Assembly: GCA_016764835.1 (NCBI GenBank)
Contig: JAESRD010000001.1
Span: 1-15,172 of the forward strand
Direction of reading: 5' to 3'
Source: Paracoccaceae bacterium
GTDB lineage: Bacteria; Pseudomonadota; Alphaproteobacteria; Rhodobacterales; Rhodobacteraceae
Length of the DNA stretch: 15,172 nucleotides
Position numbers and translations under genes: made by a program. Below, piece after piece: positions 13,663 through 15,172 of this stretch; the stretch's first letter is position 1; each line of letters starts with the position of its first letter. The notes under the pieces are model-generated. The model saw only the letters and a list, made by a program, of their open reading frames with translations, was not told the DNA's origin and made no database searches.

Positions 13663-14406
13663 CTAAATGTCGAGTAAATCGGCATCATCAGAGAGCACAG
13701 ATTGCGCGCCCCAGCTGAGCAATTCGAGCGCCCGCGCCGGGTCGGCAACGGTGGCCACAGCAAACTCAATGCCGGTGGCTTTGAGCATGTCATACCGGGC
13801 TTTGGTATTATACGGCATGTCTTGGAAATGCAGAATTTGGAAGTTGGTCTCAGCTTGCAGCTTGAGCGGATCTGCGGGAATGGCGACGCGGGCCAGACAG
13901 CGCGGCACATCGGGCAGCAGCTCAGCCGCATGGCGCAGACACCGCTCAGAAAAGGCGGAGATATAAAGACCACGTTTGCCAAAAGGCCATTTGCGGCGCA
14001 GCACTTCGGCCACGCGCTGCACCAGCTCCAACTCCAGCCCCGGCACTTCTTTAACTTCGAGCTGAAGGTTAGCGCCGGAGTCCAAAATACAATCGAGATA
14101 CTCGTCCAGTGAAGGGGCCACCGCCCCGGCAAAAGCATCTGAAAACCAGGAACCGCTATCAAGCTTTTGAATTTCTTCAAGCGTATGGCCCAGAACCGTG
14201 CCTTTGCCATTGCTGGTCCGGTCCACGGTTTCGTCATGGATCATCACCAGCTTCATATCGGCGGTTAAACGCACGTCAGTCTCTATCCAGGTGCAGCCCA
14301 GGCGCACGGCTTCGCGGACAGATTCGAGGGTGTTTTCGGGGCTGATGCTGCTGGCGCCACGGTGGGCCACAACACGAGCATTAACAATTGGACGATCAAG
14401 GGACAT
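13663..14406 (-). CDS. Glycerophosphodiester phosphodiesterase (GDPD, UgpQ-like)
   Basis: A 247-residue GDPD-domain protein that hydrolyses glycerophosphodiesters to sn-glycerol-3-phosphate and an alcohol. The catalytic set is complete: HRG with His15 (15-17), PENT (23-26), the metal pair Glu42/Asp44 in WIETDVRLTAD, His57-Asp58, and LEVKE with Glu117 and Lys119. There is no signal peptide, so it acts in the cytoplasm like UgpQ, on diesters already imported. ATG 14406 has AGGAAG (14419-14414) seven bases upstream. It follows an ABC substrate-binding protein gene by 67 bp, which suggests that the transporter brings in a phosphodiester or related polar-lipid breakdown product. A stable hairpin lies in that gap. 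The next gene on the strand is a Na/Pi-family protein, in keeping with a phosphorus-recycling role. Confidence 0.95.
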   Translation of the reverse strand: MSLDRPIVNARVVAHRGASSISPENTLESVREAVRLGCTWIETDVRLTADMKLVMIHDETVDRTSNGKGTVLGHTLEEIQKLDSGSWFSDAFAGAVAPSLDEYLDCILDSGANLQLEVKEVPGLELELVQRVAEVLRRKWPFGKRGLYISAFSERCLRHAAELLPDVPRCLARVAIPADPLKLQAETNFQILHFQDMPYNTKARYDMLKATGIEFAVATVADPARALELLSWGAQSVLSDDADLLDI

Positions 14407-14431
14407 GCGAACACTTCCTGAGGTTTTGGCA

Positions 14432-14463
14432 CAAGGCCGGGGCGGTGTTTTGCCCCAGCCTTG
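14432..14463 (-). terminator. Intercistronic hairpin between binding protein and GDPD genes
   Basis: On the minus strand CAAGGC-U-GGGGC pairs with GCCCC-G-GCCUUG around an eight-base loop (AAAACACC), giving 12 consecutive pairs with a single G-U wobble. It starts ten bases after the binding-protein stop. No U-tract follows, so full termination is unlikely; partial attenuation or 3' protection of the binding-protein mRNA, as in many ABC operons, is the better reading. Confidence 0.65.
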
Positions 14464-14473
14464 GCGATTATCT

Positions 14474-15172
14474 TTAGCGTGCGAGGATCACGTTCTCGAT
14501 GAAGTATTCTTCCATCTCACCGCGGAAGGGTTGCGCGGCCTCACCAACCCGGTTTTGACGCTGCTCGGCAGAAACCAGAGCATGCGAGTCGTCGGCGTCA
14601 GCATGCATGGGGGCTGCACCAAACTGCACGTTAAACGCGGTTTGCGTCTCAGCTGTTGTCAGCCAGTCAATAAACACCAAAGCCGCTGCTGGATGCGGTG
14701 CATTTTGCGGGATAGCCGCAGAGTTGCCGCCGCCATTCATGCCCATGCCGGGAATATAGAATTCCAGGTCGTTCCGGACTTCGCCGCGCTTTTGCAGCCC
14801 TGCGAGGTGATCTTCCCAAGCTGGAACCATGGACAGCTCGCCGTCGCTGAGGCGGGTTAGGCTATCAGTATTACCGGCGGTAATAATGAAGTTTGCCCCG
14901 TTTGAGATGAAAAAATCAATGCCGTCGGACAGGCCGGCAAGCCGGTCTTCGCCCGATGTTCCATCGGAGAAATCAACATCGGAGAGGTTGCGCAGAACGT
15001 TCTGGTAGAAGGAGGGGCCGGAGCCGCCATTCTCGTAGTTGAAACCAAACATATTGGGGTTGGCCGCCCAGAATGCAGCGAAGTCTTCAACTGATTGTGG
15101 CAGGTCTGATGCGTCAACTTTGGCCGGATCGTAAGCGATGCCGGACTGGTTTCCCCAATAGGCCAGCGCATA
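14474..15172 (-). CDS. ABC transporter substrate-binding protein (C-terminal 232 residues, partial)
   Basis: The frame is open to the right edge, so the N-terminus with its signal peptide lies outside the window. The visible part looks like an extracellular solute-binding protein: AYWGNQSGIAYDPAKV (4-19) and LPQSVEDFAAFW (24-35) are typical of the lobe-crossing region, FISNGANFIITAGNTDSL and ELSMVPAWEDH follow, and HPAAALVFIDWLTTAETQ near the end is the standard hinge/C-terminal helix seen in family 1 and YnjB-like binding proteins. It acts in the periplasm, delivering solute to an ABC permease that must lie beyond the window. The GDPD gene downstream suggests a glycerophosphodiester-like or other phosphorus-containing solute, though binding proteins of this type also carry sugars, polyamines or thiamine. 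It ends in TAA and is followed by a strong hairpin. Confidence 0.88.
   Translation of the reverse strand, partial: YALAYWGNQSGIAYDPAKVDASDLPQSVEDFAAFWAANPNMFGFNYENGGSGPSFYQNVLRNLSDVDFSDGTSGEDRLAGLSDGIDFFISNGANFIITAGNTDSLTRLSDGELSMVPAWEDHLAGLQKRGEVRNDLEFYIPGMGMNGGGNSAAIPQNAPHPAAALVFIDWLTTAETQTAFNVQFGAAPMHADADDSHALVSAEQRQNRVGEAAQPFRGEMEEYFIENVILAR

Noticed and set aside
13629..14237. 202-codon minus-strand ORF overlapping the GDPD gene
   Set aside because: It is a different frame of the same strand as an intact GDPD with all catalytic residues; composition is Ser/Cys/Trp-rich and not protein-like.

Overview
The window reads as chromosomal DNA of an alphaproteobacterium, most likely a marine Rhodobacteraceae (Roseobacter-type) organism. 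The basis is protein style and gene content: a long-type ChrA C-terminal domain, a PiT carrier with an extended N-terminus and a helical insert, UxuA with an RraA-like partner, and dense packing with very short gaps. This assignment is inference, since the window has no rRNA or other marker gene. No tRNA, CRISPR array, transposase or integrase was seen.

Left part, mostly + strand (1-6270). The window opens in the C-terminal half of a chromate transporter whose N-terminal half is missing (91-660). A short-chain dehydrogenase follows (723-1478). It converges, 3 bases apart, on a minus-strand alpha/beta hydrolase that carries a one-base frameshift (1482-2242). After a 331-bp leader with two dyads and a G8 tract comes a phosphate block: a PiT carrier (2574-4157), directly abutted by a Na/Pi cotransporter-family protein with a PhoU-like tail (4158-5972), then an 81-residue charged helical protein (6025-6270).

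Middle part, minus strand (11384 down to 6275). The direction of transcription is: the last 56 codons of an ABC transporter ATPase with no body, an NAD-dependent epimerase/dehydratase, uxuA (mannonate dehydratase), an RraA-family protein overlapping uxuA, a CPA1 Na+/H+ antiporter, and an EamA-type permease. The first four look like a sugar-acid catabolic locus that has lost most of its ABC importer. A perfect 22-bp tandem duplication and a terminator-like hairpin lie between the epimerase gene and uxuA.

Right part, minus strand (15172 down to 11388). The end of an ABC substrate-binding protein is followed by a strong intercistronic hairpin and a glycerophosphodiester phosphodiesterase. Next is a second Na/Pi-family protein whose substrate-binding motifs are degenerate. 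It probably uses a TTG start and lies downstream of a perfect ATCGTA-N5-TACGAT dyad. A gene-free, dyad-rich stretch of about 460 bp follows it.

Taken together, the window holds phosphate and organophosphate handling on both flanks (PiT, two Na/Pi-type proteins, GDPD, an ABC binding protein) around a hexuronate/aldonate locus and a sodium antiporter. Three broken genes (chrA half, frameshifted hydrolase, ABC-ATPase stub) suggest recent or ongoing gene loss. The features most worth a second look are the degenerate Na/Pi paralogue with its operator-like dyad, the ABC-ATPase scar fused to the epimerase gene, the 22-bp tandem repeat before uxuA, and the gene-free interval at 11388-11846.
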